A DNA stretch of 64,000 nt from Bacillus sp. 103mf (GTDB lineage Bacteria; Bacillota; Bacilli; Bacillales; Bacillaceae_G). Positions 26,110-33,820 of this stretch are shown in pieces. The notes below the pieces were generated by a model. The model saw nothing but the letters and a program-made list of their open reading frames with translations. It was not told where the DNA came from and ran no database searches. The stretch's first letter is position 1, and the number at the start of each line of letters is the position of its first letter. The translations under genes were made by a program, and so were the position numbers. The stretch lies in the NCBI RefSeq assembly GCF_900116295.1, contig NZ_FPAF01000003.1, forward strand, positions 412,415 through 476,414, written 5' to 3'.

Positions 26110-27132
26110 ATGGGACATATTATTGACATTTCAAAGTGGGACGGCGATATCGATTGGGACGTAGCAGCGCCGCAATTAGACTTGGCTATTTGTCGTGTAC
26201 AATACGGTTCGAGAGTAATAGATGAAAAATATAAGGAATACGTTGCAAATTTAGAACAACGTAACATTCCACACGCTGCATATGCTTATGGATGCTATGT
26301 CAGTGTAACGGATGCTGTAATAGAAGCTAAGGATTTTATGGCTCGTACAAGCCCTAATGCTAAATTTCTTGTGTTAGATGTTGAGGATGATACATTAGCG
26401 AGTTGTGGTCCTAGTAAACTAGCAGAAGCATCGCAAATGTTTATTAATACTTGTAAAGCAGCTGGTTGGAAAGTTGGGTTGTACGTAAGTCATCACCTGT
26501 ATGGTTCTTATGGATTACAAAATATACAAGCTGATTTCCTTTGGATCCCACGTTACGGTGGGAAGCGTCCAGATTATGCATGTGATTTATGGCAGTATAC
26601 TGATACAGGATATGTAGATGGAATTGGTGAATGTGACTTAAACTATATTATAGGAGACAAATCTCTTGAATGGTTTATAGGTGGAAATGATGACGGTGAA
26701 ATTATTCTTCCTCCAGATTGGCAAACAAACAACTTAGGAAGTATCACTATAATTGTCCAAGTTGCTAATGTTCGCCAAAGGCCATCTTTAGATGCAAAAG
26801 TCATGCGGCAAGTTTATAAAAATTCAGGTCACGTTTATCTCGATTGGTATTATGATGACTCTCACTTTTGGTACAAAATTGCGGAAAACAACTGGGTTCG
26901 TGATGATGTAGCGCAAATCAATAAAGATGGGAAAACAAAAGGAGTTGTTTGGATTTCAGGAACAAATATTAACCTTCGCAAAGGAGCATCAAAAGGTGAT
27001 CCAGTTGTAGGGCAAGCAAATGTTGGAGCTTGGGATGTTCATTTCAGATACGAGGATTGGATTTATGTGTACAAAGATGGTGTTGAAGGTTGGATGTATT
27101 TTGACGAATCTTATGTAAAGTGGATTCGATAA
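26110..27132 (+). CDS. GH25 lysozyme with C-terminal SH3-like domains (phage-type endolysin)
   Basis: A 340-residue muramidase. The GH25 domain (residues 1-195) starts HIIDISKWDGDIDW with catalytic Asp6 and has the acidic cluster KFLVLDVEDD near 90, which should include the proton donor Glu. Two bacterial SH3-like cell-wall-binding units follow (VQVANVRQRPSLDAKVM near 218 and GTNINLRKGASKGDPVVGQA near 288). It has no signal peptide, like phage endolysins that depend on a holin, yet it stands alone among host genes. AAAAAGGAGAT precedes the ATG. Confidence 0.9.
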   Translation: MGHIIDISKWDGDIDWDVAAPQLDLAICRVQYGSRVIDEKYKEYVANLEQRNIPHAAYAYGCYVSVTDAVIEAKDFMARTSPNAKFLVLDVEDDTLASCGPSKLAEASQMFINTCKAAGWKVGLYVSHHLYGSYGLQNIQADFLWIPRYGGKRPDYACDLWQYTDTGYVDGIGECDLNYIIGDKSLEWFIGGNDDGEIILPPDWQTNNLGSITIIVQVANVRQRPSLDAKVMRQVYKNSGHVYLDWYYDDSHFWYKIAENNWVRDDVAQINKDGKTKGVVWISGTNINLRKGASKGDPVVGQANVGAWDVHFRYEDWIYVYKDGVEGWMYFDESYVKWIR

Positions 27133-27135
27133 TAA

Positions 27136-27170
27136 GGAAACTTCCGCTCAATTTTGAGTGGAAGTTTTCT
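27136..27170 (+). terminator. Terminator after the GH25 gene
   Basis: AAACTTCCGCTCA pairs with TGAGTGGAAGTTT (one G-U), followed by T-rich sequence. Confidence 0.8.
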
Positions 27171-27382
27171 TATTCTGCTGATACGGAAGCTTTTATTTTG
27201 CGGCATCGACCTATTAGCCTACCGATTAATAATGAAAATTGGGAAAGTGAGTGAAAGAGACGAGAATCTTTGTTTCATAAAGGATTAGGAAGGAGAAAGA
27301 CTGACGATAATGATATGTTATATAAACATGACATGAATACGGTATACATCATGAAAAAGGAAGGGCTCCAAGATAGAACTCT
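27171..27382. other. Intergenic, only a doubtful 23-codon frame
   Basis: GGAAGGAG near 27288 is followed by short ATG frames, the longest (27315-27386) encoding 23 residues. None is convincing. No hairpin or known repeat was seen. Confidence 0.4.
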
Positions 27383-27769
27383 CTAACCTCCTACTGTAAA
27401 AATCGCCAATCCGAAAGGGCCATTTAAAGCTCCTGCACCAAAGTTCGCTACACGTACAGGATTCGGAGGAATGGAAATATCAAAAATTGTTACCGTACTA
27501 TTGTTAAAATTTGCTGCATACAGAGTCGTATCTGTAATCGTCAATCCTTCAGGACCATTTAAAGCTCCGGCATCCAAATTCCTTACATGTACAGGATTTG
27601 GAGGAATGGAAATATCAAAAATATCCATGGTACTATTGTTGAAATTTGCTACATACAACGTGGTACCTGCAGTCGTCAATCCAGTAGGGCCATTTAAAAA
27701 TCCTGTACCAAAATCCGTTATACGTACAGGATTCGGAGGAATGGTAATATCATAAACTTCTACCGTATG
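27383..27769 (-). pseudogene. 5'-truncated beta-propeller/YVTN-like repeat protein
   Basis: About 128 codons remain, made of tandem 45-residue repeats with the core TTLYVANFNNST..IFDISIPPNPV and GALNGPEGL. One partial and two full units are readable before the stop. Such repeats form blades of propeller-like surface proteins. At its 5' end the frame runs into TAA without any ATG, GTG or TTG plus ribosome binding site, so the start and most blades are lost. It lies just downstream of one copy of the 128-bp promoter-like repeat. Confidence 0.6.
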
Positions 27770-27893
27770 TTAAAAGTAATATAATAAACAAGGAATTTAC
27801 CAGTTATTCTCTCCATTTTATGTAACAAGCGTTTGGATGGCTGAGCACTTGTCCTACTGTGGAGGTACATTTCTTGTTGAAAGAGTCCCTTTT
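27767..27893 (-). repeat. Promoter-like repeat, copy A
   Basis: About 127 bp sharing roughly 80% identity with 28834-28960 by eye, in the same orientation. On the minus strand it contains CATAAAAT (27815-27822), which fits the CATAnnnT -10 element of mother-cell (sigma E/K) promoters. It stands directly upstream of the truncated propeller gene. Confidence 0.75.
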
Positions 27894-27976
27894 ATTGAAT
27901 CGATGAAGCATCTAGGATATTAGTGAAAACACATACTACAAATCCAATTCTCCTCATTTTCTTCCATGTATGTATA

Positions 27977-28013
27977 AAAAACGAGCTAATATTCATTCAG
28001 CTCGTTTTTATTT
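27977..28013. terminator. Bidirectional terminator
   Basis: AAAAACGAGCT pairs with AGCTCGTTTTT around ATATTCATTC. It ends the leftward Big_1 gene (stop at 28108) and works in both directions. Confidence 0.75.
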
Positions 28014-28107
28014 TTATCATTTATCAATACTGGTCTAGAAAAAGTAGTAGTATTCGATTCTTTTATGGAATCATTCATTACATATTTAGCAGTAGATAAA
28101 ATAATAG

Positions 28108-28746
28108 TTACCCAATGCAGTTCATAATGTTAATAGTGACGGAATTGCTGTCTACGCCCAAAGCAGTAGCAGTAACAATTAATATTCCAAAATCGCCGGT
28201 AGATGAGAAAGTGGCAGTAAAATTGCCGGATGCATCTGTAAGAGCAGGATTAGGAGCTATGGTACCAAAAATATCATTCACTGTAAAAGTGACCGGTGTA
28301 CCTGCTGGAGGAGGACTTCCATTCACCAACACTTGACCAGTAAGAACAGAGTTATTTGGTGCCCCTGTTCCCAAAGCACATACCGTGGTTGGATCGGCAT
28401 TCAAGGTAATCGTTGCTGTGGGTGGAGGAGTAATAGTAGCTAACAAATCCAGCACATTTTCGAATTTGAATTCCAAGAGCATTTCCTTCTTGATGACGTC
28501 ACGAAGGGTTCTTTGTACACTTGAGTTGACAGTAAGAAGATTAGATATTGTAACTACTGGAGGAGAAAGTGTAGTTCTTCCCGGTGGTAATGTTCCGAGA
28601 ACAAATTGAAGCTTCTCAGCCTCAGCATTGATAATATGAGCCAAAGCTAATTCTTCTAGGGCAATGGAGCTTAAAAGCAGTGGAATGGTCTGTGGAGTCG
28701 TAACAGAAATGGTAGGTGTAATATTAGGTATATTTGGAAAAGACAA
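28108..28746 (-). CDS. Probable spore-surface protein with an Ig-like (Big_1) domain
   Basis: A 212-residue protein without a signal peptide. The N-terminal part (LLLSSIALEELALAHIINAE, then TISNLLTVNSSVQRTLRDVI and KKEMLLEFKFE) matches a helical domain I associate with exosporium and collagen-like proteins of spore formers. The C-terminal ~95 residues form an invasin-type Ig domain (VLTGQVLVNGSPPPAGTPVT; TDASGNFTATFSS). I use TTG at 28746 with AAAGGATG upstream; a GTG at 28782 is the alternative. The upstream repeat contains a mother-cell-type -10, which supports expression late in sporulation. Confidence 0.7.
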   Translation of the reverse strand: MSFPNIPNITPTISVTTPQTIPLLLSSIALEELALAHIINAEAEKLQFVLGTLPPGRTTLSPPVVTISNLLTVNSSVQRTLRDVIKKEMLLEFKFENVLDLLATITPPPTATITLNADPTTVCALGTGAPNNSVLTGQVLVNGSPPPAGTPVTFTVNDIFGTIAPNPALTDASGNFTATFSSTGDFGILIVTATALGVDSNSVTINIMNCIG

Positions 28747-28833
28747 GATGCGTTCATCCTTTCTAGGAAACCGTCGAATCACCTTATTTCGTGTATAGAT
28801 AGGTTTCCTACTTTTGTAATTTGAGTGTTCATA

Positions 28834-28960
28834 ATGTTAAAAGTAATATTATGAACAAGGAATTTACTAGGTATTCTCTCTATTCTATGTAACAAGCGTT
28901 TAGATGGCTGAGCGTTTGTCTTGCTGTAGAGGTATATTTTGGGGTGAACGAGCCCTTTTT
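28834..28960 (-). repeat. Promoter-like repeat, copy B
   Basis: Second copy of the 127-bp repeat, upstream of the Big_1 gene on the minus strand. The -10-like word is CATAGAAT (28882-28889). The words GTAACAAGCGTTT and ATGGCTGAGC are shared exactly with copy A. Its far end is the TTTAT into which a bcr1-like element has inserted. Confidence 0.75.
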
Positions 28961-29053
28961 ATCCCGCTATTTTTGGGCAGAAGACTCCCACTTTAAGATT
29001 GAGAGGGAAGCTAGGAAGATAGGGGGATGAAAAATCCTCCTCTGGTTGTTTAT
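28958..29053 (+). mobile_element. Short bcr1-like element with TTTAT at both ends
   Basis: An 86-bp insert begins ATCCCGC after TTTAT (28958-28962), shares GGGCAG, ACTCCCACTT and the following region with the full copy at 17318, and ends before TTTAT at 29049-29053. The central and right parts of the full element are missing. Copy A of the promoter repeat has the uninterrupted TTTAT at the same place, which looks like the empty site. Confidence 0.65.
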
Positions 29054-29351
29054 AAAAAGCTTCCGATAACACTGATTATGCCACCAAAAACCAAAAAAGG
29101 GGCTATTTTGTTTCCCTAGCATAGGGAGACTAAGGATTTGTCTTCCAATAAATGTATTGGTGTGCAATATCTGCGTTTTGGCAGTAAGCTTCTCTAAAAA
29201 GTTGAAAGATCTGTGATGTAATGAAAACGAGTACTTTGATATTTTTACAAGGAATATTGGTACATAACATGCTCACACTTTGTTCACAAGCTATATAAAT
29301 TTATATGGAAATGAGTGAAAAAATAATATTTTAATAAAATAAAACCAAGAA
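29054..29351. other. Host-prophage junction region
   Basis: No gene is supported. Short palindromes are visible (TCCCTAGCATAGGGA near 29112, CCAATAAATGTATTGG near 29145). The left attachment site must lie here or in the next 200 bp, but the right copy is outside the window, so the core cannot be fixed. Confidence 0.4.
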
Positions 29352-29401
29352 CTATAAAGCGCCAAAAACCTTTATTAATAAAGGTCTTTGGCGCTTTATA
29401 G
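29352..29401. terminator. Large hairpin beside the integrase gene
   Basis: A 23-bp arm (CTATAAAGCGCCAAAAACCT and on) pairs with its complement with one mismatch around a TTAA loop. It is placed to terminate the leftward integrase transcript. Confidence 0.75.
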
Positions 29402-29552
29402 TGTTTGAGAATTACAAAATGAATTATTTTAAAACTGTTCATTCTTCTCCCAAGAATGAACGAGATGTCTGTAAAAGCCGTATATATCAAGGCTTTCTAA
29501 CATAAAAAAATGCAAATGACCACATTTTGACCACATTGAAAATATTTGTTTA

Positions 29553-30695
29553 TTATTGTACTTTATGCTGATTGTTAATAATGTTTTCGAAATTGTCAGC
29601 AGCATTTTGCTGCATGTTTTGTGTCACATGGCTATATTTGTCCAATGTCATTTGAACAGAAGAGTGACCTAAACGATCTTGTACGATTTTCGGATGCTCA
29701 CCGGCTTCAAGCATCAGTGTTGCATGTGTATGTCGTAAGTCATGAATTCGAATTCTAGGAACACCGGCACGATTATAATGTATTTTCATAAATTGATGCG
29801 GGGCATCTAAATGTAATGGTGAAAGAGGTGTTTTTCCGCAAAATACAAAAGATTCTTCGCCAATCTTTATTCCAAATCGGAAGAAAATCATCTTTTGATA
29901 TTTGTGGTATACCTCTAATTGCTCAATAACAAAATTTGAAATACTAATACTTCGATAAGATGATTTTGTTTTTGGAGAATCAACTGCTAATCCTTCATCT
30001 GTTTTAGTGAGTGCTTTTGTAATGAATATACGCTTGTTGATAAAATCAATATCTTTCCATGTAAGAGCGAGAAGTTCACCGCGTCTCATTCCAGTATAAA
30101 TTGCTAATAAGAAGAATATGTAGTATTTTTTGTTATCAATACGTTTTAAATACTCCAAAAAACGATTGCATTCCTGGACACTCCATGTTTTCATTTCCAT
30201 TTGTTCTTCACGTGGTTTCTTTACTTTTGTCATGACATTATCATGCACAATTTCCCATTCAACAGCATGCTTGAAAATAACTCGAAAACAGCGATGAATA
30301 TTACTAATTGTTCCATTAGATAATCCTTGTTCTTTTAATTCTGTGTAGTGACTTTGAATCATAAAAGGTTTAATGTCCTTTAATTTTTTATAGCCGAATA
30401 GGGGAAGTACATAAAGTTTCATAAGACTTTTTTGTTTTTCAAAAGATGTTTTTTTTAACTCAGCCTTGCGGATAGGTTGTAACTTCTCCCAAATGTCTAA
30501 TAAAGTTATATGTTTATCATCAAAGTAAATGCCTTTTTCAATTTCTGTAATTATAGCAGCAGCAGCGTTTTGAGCCTCTTTTTTTGTTTTGAAGCCATTT
30601 TTTGTTTTCTGTTTTCGTTTACCAGTCTCTGAATCTATTCCAATATCAACTGTAAAAGACCACTTGTCACTGCGTTTTCTAAAATATCCTTTCAT
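29553..30695 (-). CDS. int: Phage tyrosine integrase
   Basis: A 380-residue Int-family recombinase that integrates and, with a directionality factor, excises the prophage. It has an N-terminal AP2-like arm-binding part (FTVDIGIDSETGKRKQKTKN), a SAM-like core-binding domain (about 60-150) and the catalytic domain with R204 (TGMRRGE), K242/K244, H318 and R321 (HDLRHTH), H344 (LGHSS) and nucleophile Y354 (LDKYSHV), all intact. It is transcribed toward the host junction, the usual place next to attL. The ATG lacks a strong GGAGG, but AGGAGGTCTT lies upstream. Confidence 0.95.
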   Translation of the reverse strand: MKGYFRKRSDKWSFTVDIGIDSETGKRKQKTKNGFKTKKEAQNAAAAIITEIEKGIYFDDKHITLLDIWEKLQPIRKAELKKTSFEKQKSLMKLYVLPLFGYKKLKDIKPFMIQSHYTELKEQGLSNGTISNIHRCFRVIFKHAVEWEIVHDNVMTKVKKPREEQMEMKTWSVQECNRFLEYLKRIDNKKYYIFFLLAIYTGMRRGELLALTWKDIDFINKRIFITKALTKTDEGLAVDSPKTKSSYRSISISNFVIEQLEVYHKYQKMIFFRFGIKIGEESFVFCGKTPLSPLHLDAPHQFMKIHYNRAGVPRIRIHDLRHTHATLMLEAGEHPKIVQDRLGHSSVQMTLDKYSHVTQNMQQNAADNFENIINNQHKVQ

Positions 30696-30720
30696 TTGAC
30701 TAAGACCTCCTAATCATCAA

Positions 30721-31242
30721 TTAAACAGCGTAATGTATCCGTAAAAAGTCTCGAATGCGACTCGCAAGCATTTGTCTTTCATAATGAGTTAAACGTTTGT
30801 TAGCCAACTCTACAGTCACGTTAAACGTATTAGAAAGTATGTGGGTTGCTTCTAATCGTGAGGATGGGAGAGTTAACTTTTGTAACATAAAGGTCGGAAT
30901 ACAAAAGTGCATAGCGAAATTCTGTGCCTTTGCTTCCTGGTAATCCAAGAACATCTTTGGCATATTTAATTGGTTACCAGAGTGGAAGAGAAGGTGTGCA
31001 ATCTCATGACCAAAATCTTCAAATTGTTCCTGTGGAGACTTTCTGTTATCTAATATAATGCTTACTAGACCGTTACGATCTATTGCGCAACTTCCTATTG
31101 GAGCGAAATAAAGCCAAATGTTTAGCTTTTGTGCAATCTTCATCATATCCACTTGTTCTGGAACAAAGATAGAGAGTGATTGGTACAAGTTTTTCGTATA
31201 GTCTTCAAGTTGTGTCGTGTAGTAGGGCTGTGATTTGTACAT
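30721..31242 (-). CDS. ImmA/IrrE-type metallopeptidase
   Basis: A 173-residue predicted zinc peptidase with H79-E80-x-x-H83 in FGHEIAHLLFH. In ICEBs1 and many prophages ImmA cleaves the XRE repressor to start induction. It therefore probably acts on the repressor encoded at 34837, but it is separated from that gene by three cargo genes, unlike the usual adjacent pair. AGTGAAATAAC with GGAG precedes the ATG. Confidence 0.9.
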   Translation of the reverse strand: MYKSQPYYTTQLEDYTKNLYQSLSIFVPEQVDMMKIAQKLNIWLYFAPIGSCAIDRNGLVSIILDNRKSPQEQFEDFGHEIAHLLFHSGNQLNMPKMFLDYQEAKAQNFAMHFCIPTFMLQKLTLPSSRLEATHILSNTFNVTVELANKRLTHYERQMLASRIRDFLRIHYAV

Positions 31243-31358
31243 GTTATTTCACTCCATTATCGTAAAATGAGAACACCTGTTCTTATTTTAACGCAAAAAG
31301 AAAAGCCCGTGAAGAGGGCTTTTGGAAAAACTGTTATTTAATTGAACTTCTTATGTTT

Positions 31359-31688
31359 CTATAATGTATAAGCGTTTTCTAATTCTCTATTTTTATTGTC
31401 TGGTATAAGATAATTATCTAAGATCTCTCTTGAAAAGATTATATGGGATTTATAAGAAGTAACCAATTCCCAAGTTATAAGCAATTCATCTTTATAAGTG
31501 AGTTTATCGACTATTTTAGTTAAATCTTCGGCATAGCTAGTTGCAATATGTACTGTTACTAATCCGTTTTCTTGTGTTATGAAAGATATATCTAAAATTG
31601 TACCACCTTTTTGAATGTTGCTGGCTACTAAATCAAGGTAATGCATACCCTTGTAATTAAATCCCCTTTCTTTGTTACATTTCATCAT
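31359..31688 (-). CDS. Prophage protein of unknown function
   Basis: A 109-residue soluble protein, not recognised. It contains a mixed alpha/beta pattern (GTILDISFITQENGLVTVHI; DELLITWELVTSYKSHIIFS) and no membrane segment. AGGAGG stands 8 bases before the ATG. It lies 18 bp downstream of the helicase gene on the same strand and is probably cotranscribed with it, so a shared task is likely. Confidence 0.65.
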   Translation of the reverse strand: MMKCNKERGFNYKGMHYLDLVASNIQKGGTILDISFITQENGLVTVHIATSYAEDLTKIVDKLTYKDELLITWELVTSYKSHIIFSREILDNYLIPDNKNRELENAYTL

Positions 31689-31706
31689 TTCAGGTTCCTC
31701 CTAATA

Positions 31707-33686
31707 CTATTTTTCACCGTACTGATTTAAATAGAAGGCTAATTTCTCTAAGAAGCGTTTTTTTGCTACAGCAAAATCTTCTGGTAAATATGAAGTGAAA
31801 TGCTTCCTTGTTGTACGATATAGTCCCTGTTTAAAATTCTTTACAATATATCCTATATTATTTATAGGGACATTATCAATAGTATTTTCTCTTTTAAATA
31901 ATTCAAACCCTTCTTTTTCTAGAACGGATGTTTTGAAAAACTCATCTAATTTGGAATGCATCCATCTTGTAAAATCCTTACGCATTGTCTCGGCTAAAAG
32001 TAACTTTTGATATTCATCGAATGTATTATCGTGCTCAATTTGAGATTTAGATTCTAATTGGTTAATAAGAAGGGCAGCTTGATCTTCTTCAAGTAGTCCC
32101 ATAACTTGCATGTTTTTAATCTCATCGATTTTTTGTTGTGTAATTTGTTGTGCCTCGGCAACTAATTTATGTGTAGCGTTTATATATTCTTGATAACCAT
32201 TGTGTGTGAATGAGTCTTCTTTTCCTAAACCTTTTACAGAATAAGAACTTACAGATCCTATATTTACTAAGATTGGATTAGGATCATGATCCGAAATAGG
32301 TGTTCTTCCAGGAACAGGCTCCTTTTCTATGAAACCCAATTCATCGAAAGTAAAAGCTAGTTGTTCTGTAATATCTTTAGCTTGTTTCTTTAAGAATTGT
32401 CCATACTCTTCTTGTGTTTTGTAATAATTCCAAAGTGGTTCTAATCCTAGTTCTTGATGATAAACAACATTACAGAAATTATTTACCTCATGTTGTTCTT
32501 GACCATATATTTTTCTTAAGCCACGTCCTATAGCTTGAGCGTAAGGAGCCAGGGTTTTAAAAGGTCTAAAAATAGATATTACAGATATATTCGGATTATC
32601 GTAACCTTCACCTAACATTTGAATACTTACCATAACGTCATATTGTCCATTAGCAAAATCACTTAAACGTACTTCAATTTGCTCTGGTGATAATCGACTA
32701 CTGACATACGTACATGAAAGACCACAGTCTTGAAACCATTTAGTAACTAATTGAGCATGTTCATCATTACAAGTAACAGCTAGAACTTGATGGTAAGGAT
32801 AGCTGTTTCGCTTCAATTCTAGGATTTCTTTGGTATGATTAATTACTTGTTTTGAACATACTTCATCCATTGCAATAGTCCTGTTTACCCAATCATTTCC
32901 AAGGATTCTTTTTGCTTCTTCAAGTGTATAGTCTTTACCACTTTTTGAATCATGAAAACTTAATTCACCGGGAATACCTTCTGCTTTTACTACATTTTTT
33001 AAGAGTCCATCTTCTATAGCTTCAGCAAGGGTATATTCAAATATCGGATCGTATTCATGAGTAGAAATCTTTAAATTATCACTTCGAAAAGGTGTTGCAG
33101 TTAATTTGATGACTTTTGAATCTTTGAAATAATCTAGTGTTTTTTGCCACATATCTGCCGCCACGTGATGAGCCTCATCGATGATAATCATGTCAAAAAA
33201 ATCATGGCTAACTAAGTCTTTTAAATTCACTTCCTCACTACTACCAACTATCTTATGAATATTTGTGATTACGATATCTGCAAGGTTTAACTTTTTTAAA
33301 GTTTGTTGTTTTGCTTCTTCATCTTTGCTGTTGAAACCTTGGTATAAGTAACTTTTTGGAAACTTGCTTCGGTCAAGTATGACCTTACGTTTATACCAAA
33401 ATGTATTTTCTGGATTTGTAATAGAGTCGAATTCTTCAAATACTGTTTTTCGAACAATTTTACCAGGAGTAATAATTAAAACTCTTCCTTTGCTTAAACC
33501 GAAAGGAAGCATAGCCATTACACCTGTTTTACCTGATCCAGTAGGCATGATAATTAAACTTTCACGATGACTTGAATCTTGAAATTCCTTGTAATGAGAA
33601 ATAGCTGCTCTATATGCATTGATTTGAGGGATATATAAATTAGGATTACCTTCAATTAATGGTTTAGTTGTTTGAAAGATACTCAT
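31707..33686 (-). CDS. DEAH-box superfamily 2 helicase (Res/SSL2-like), prophage cargo
   Basis: A 659-residue SF2 helicase. Motif I PTGSGKT (48-54), motif II DEAH (170-173), motif III TATPF (196-200), motif V-like MLGEGYDNPNISVISIFRP and motif VI AIGRGLRK define two RecA domains in the first ~420 residues; about 240 residues of unrecognised helical sequence follow. It has no visible nuclease motif. Its place in the integrase-repressor cargo slot and its size suggest an accessory, possibly phage-defence, role rather than a replication role. The ATG at 33686 is chosen because AAAGG sits too close to the upstream ATG. Confidence 0.85.
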   Translation of the reverse strand: MSIFQTTKPLIEGNPNLYIPQINAYRAAISHYKEFQDSSHRESLIIMPTGSGKTGVMAMLPFGLSKGRVLIITPGKIVRKTVFEEFDSITNPENTFWYKRKVILDRSKFPKSYLYQGFNSKDEEAKQQTLKKLNLADIVITNIHKIVGSSEEVNLKDLVSHDFFDMIIIDEAHHVAADMWQKTLDYFKDSKVIKLTATPFRSDNLKISTHEYDPIFEYTLAEAIEDGLLKNVVKAEGIPGELSFHDSKSGKDYTLEEAKRILGNDWVNRTIAMDEVCSKQVINHTKEILELKRNSYPYHQVLAVTCNDEHAQLVTKWFQDCGLSCTYVSSRLSPEQIEVRLSDFANGQYDVMVSIQMLGEGYDNPNISVISIFRPFKTLAPYAQAIGRGLRKIYGQEQHEVNNFCNVVYHQELGLEPLWNYYKTQEEYGQFLKKQAKDITEQLAFTFDELGFIEKEPVPGRTPISDHDPNPILVNIGSVSSYSVKGLGKEDSFTHNGYQEYINATHKLVAEAQQITQQKIDEIKNMQVMGLLEEDQAALLINQLESKSQIEHDNTFDEYQKLLLAETMRKDFTRWMHSKLDEFFKTSVLEKEGFELFKRENTIDNVPINNIGYIVKNFKQGLYRTTRKHFTSYLPEDFAVAKKRFLEKLAFYLNQYGEK

Positions 33687-33820
33687 GTATTTCATCCTTT
33701 CTTTAATAAAGTTAATAATACTGTCTATTTCTAATTTACTAACTATTTTTATCATAAGTTAAGGGATATTTTCTAGCCCTTAACTTAGAAACATGCTACT
33801 GCTTAGCATCTTCTTCAAAA

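Noticed and set aside
27315-27386. 23-codon frame after a GGAAGGAG sequence
   Set aside because: Spacing to the binding site is too long and there is no other sign of coding; left unannotated.
28967-29167. 66-codon minus-strand frame
   Set aside because: Runs through the bcr1-like insertion; no binding site.
29284-29490. 68-codon minus-strand frame at the prophage boundary
   Set aside because: Spans the 50-bp palindrome and lacks a binding site; looks like chance.
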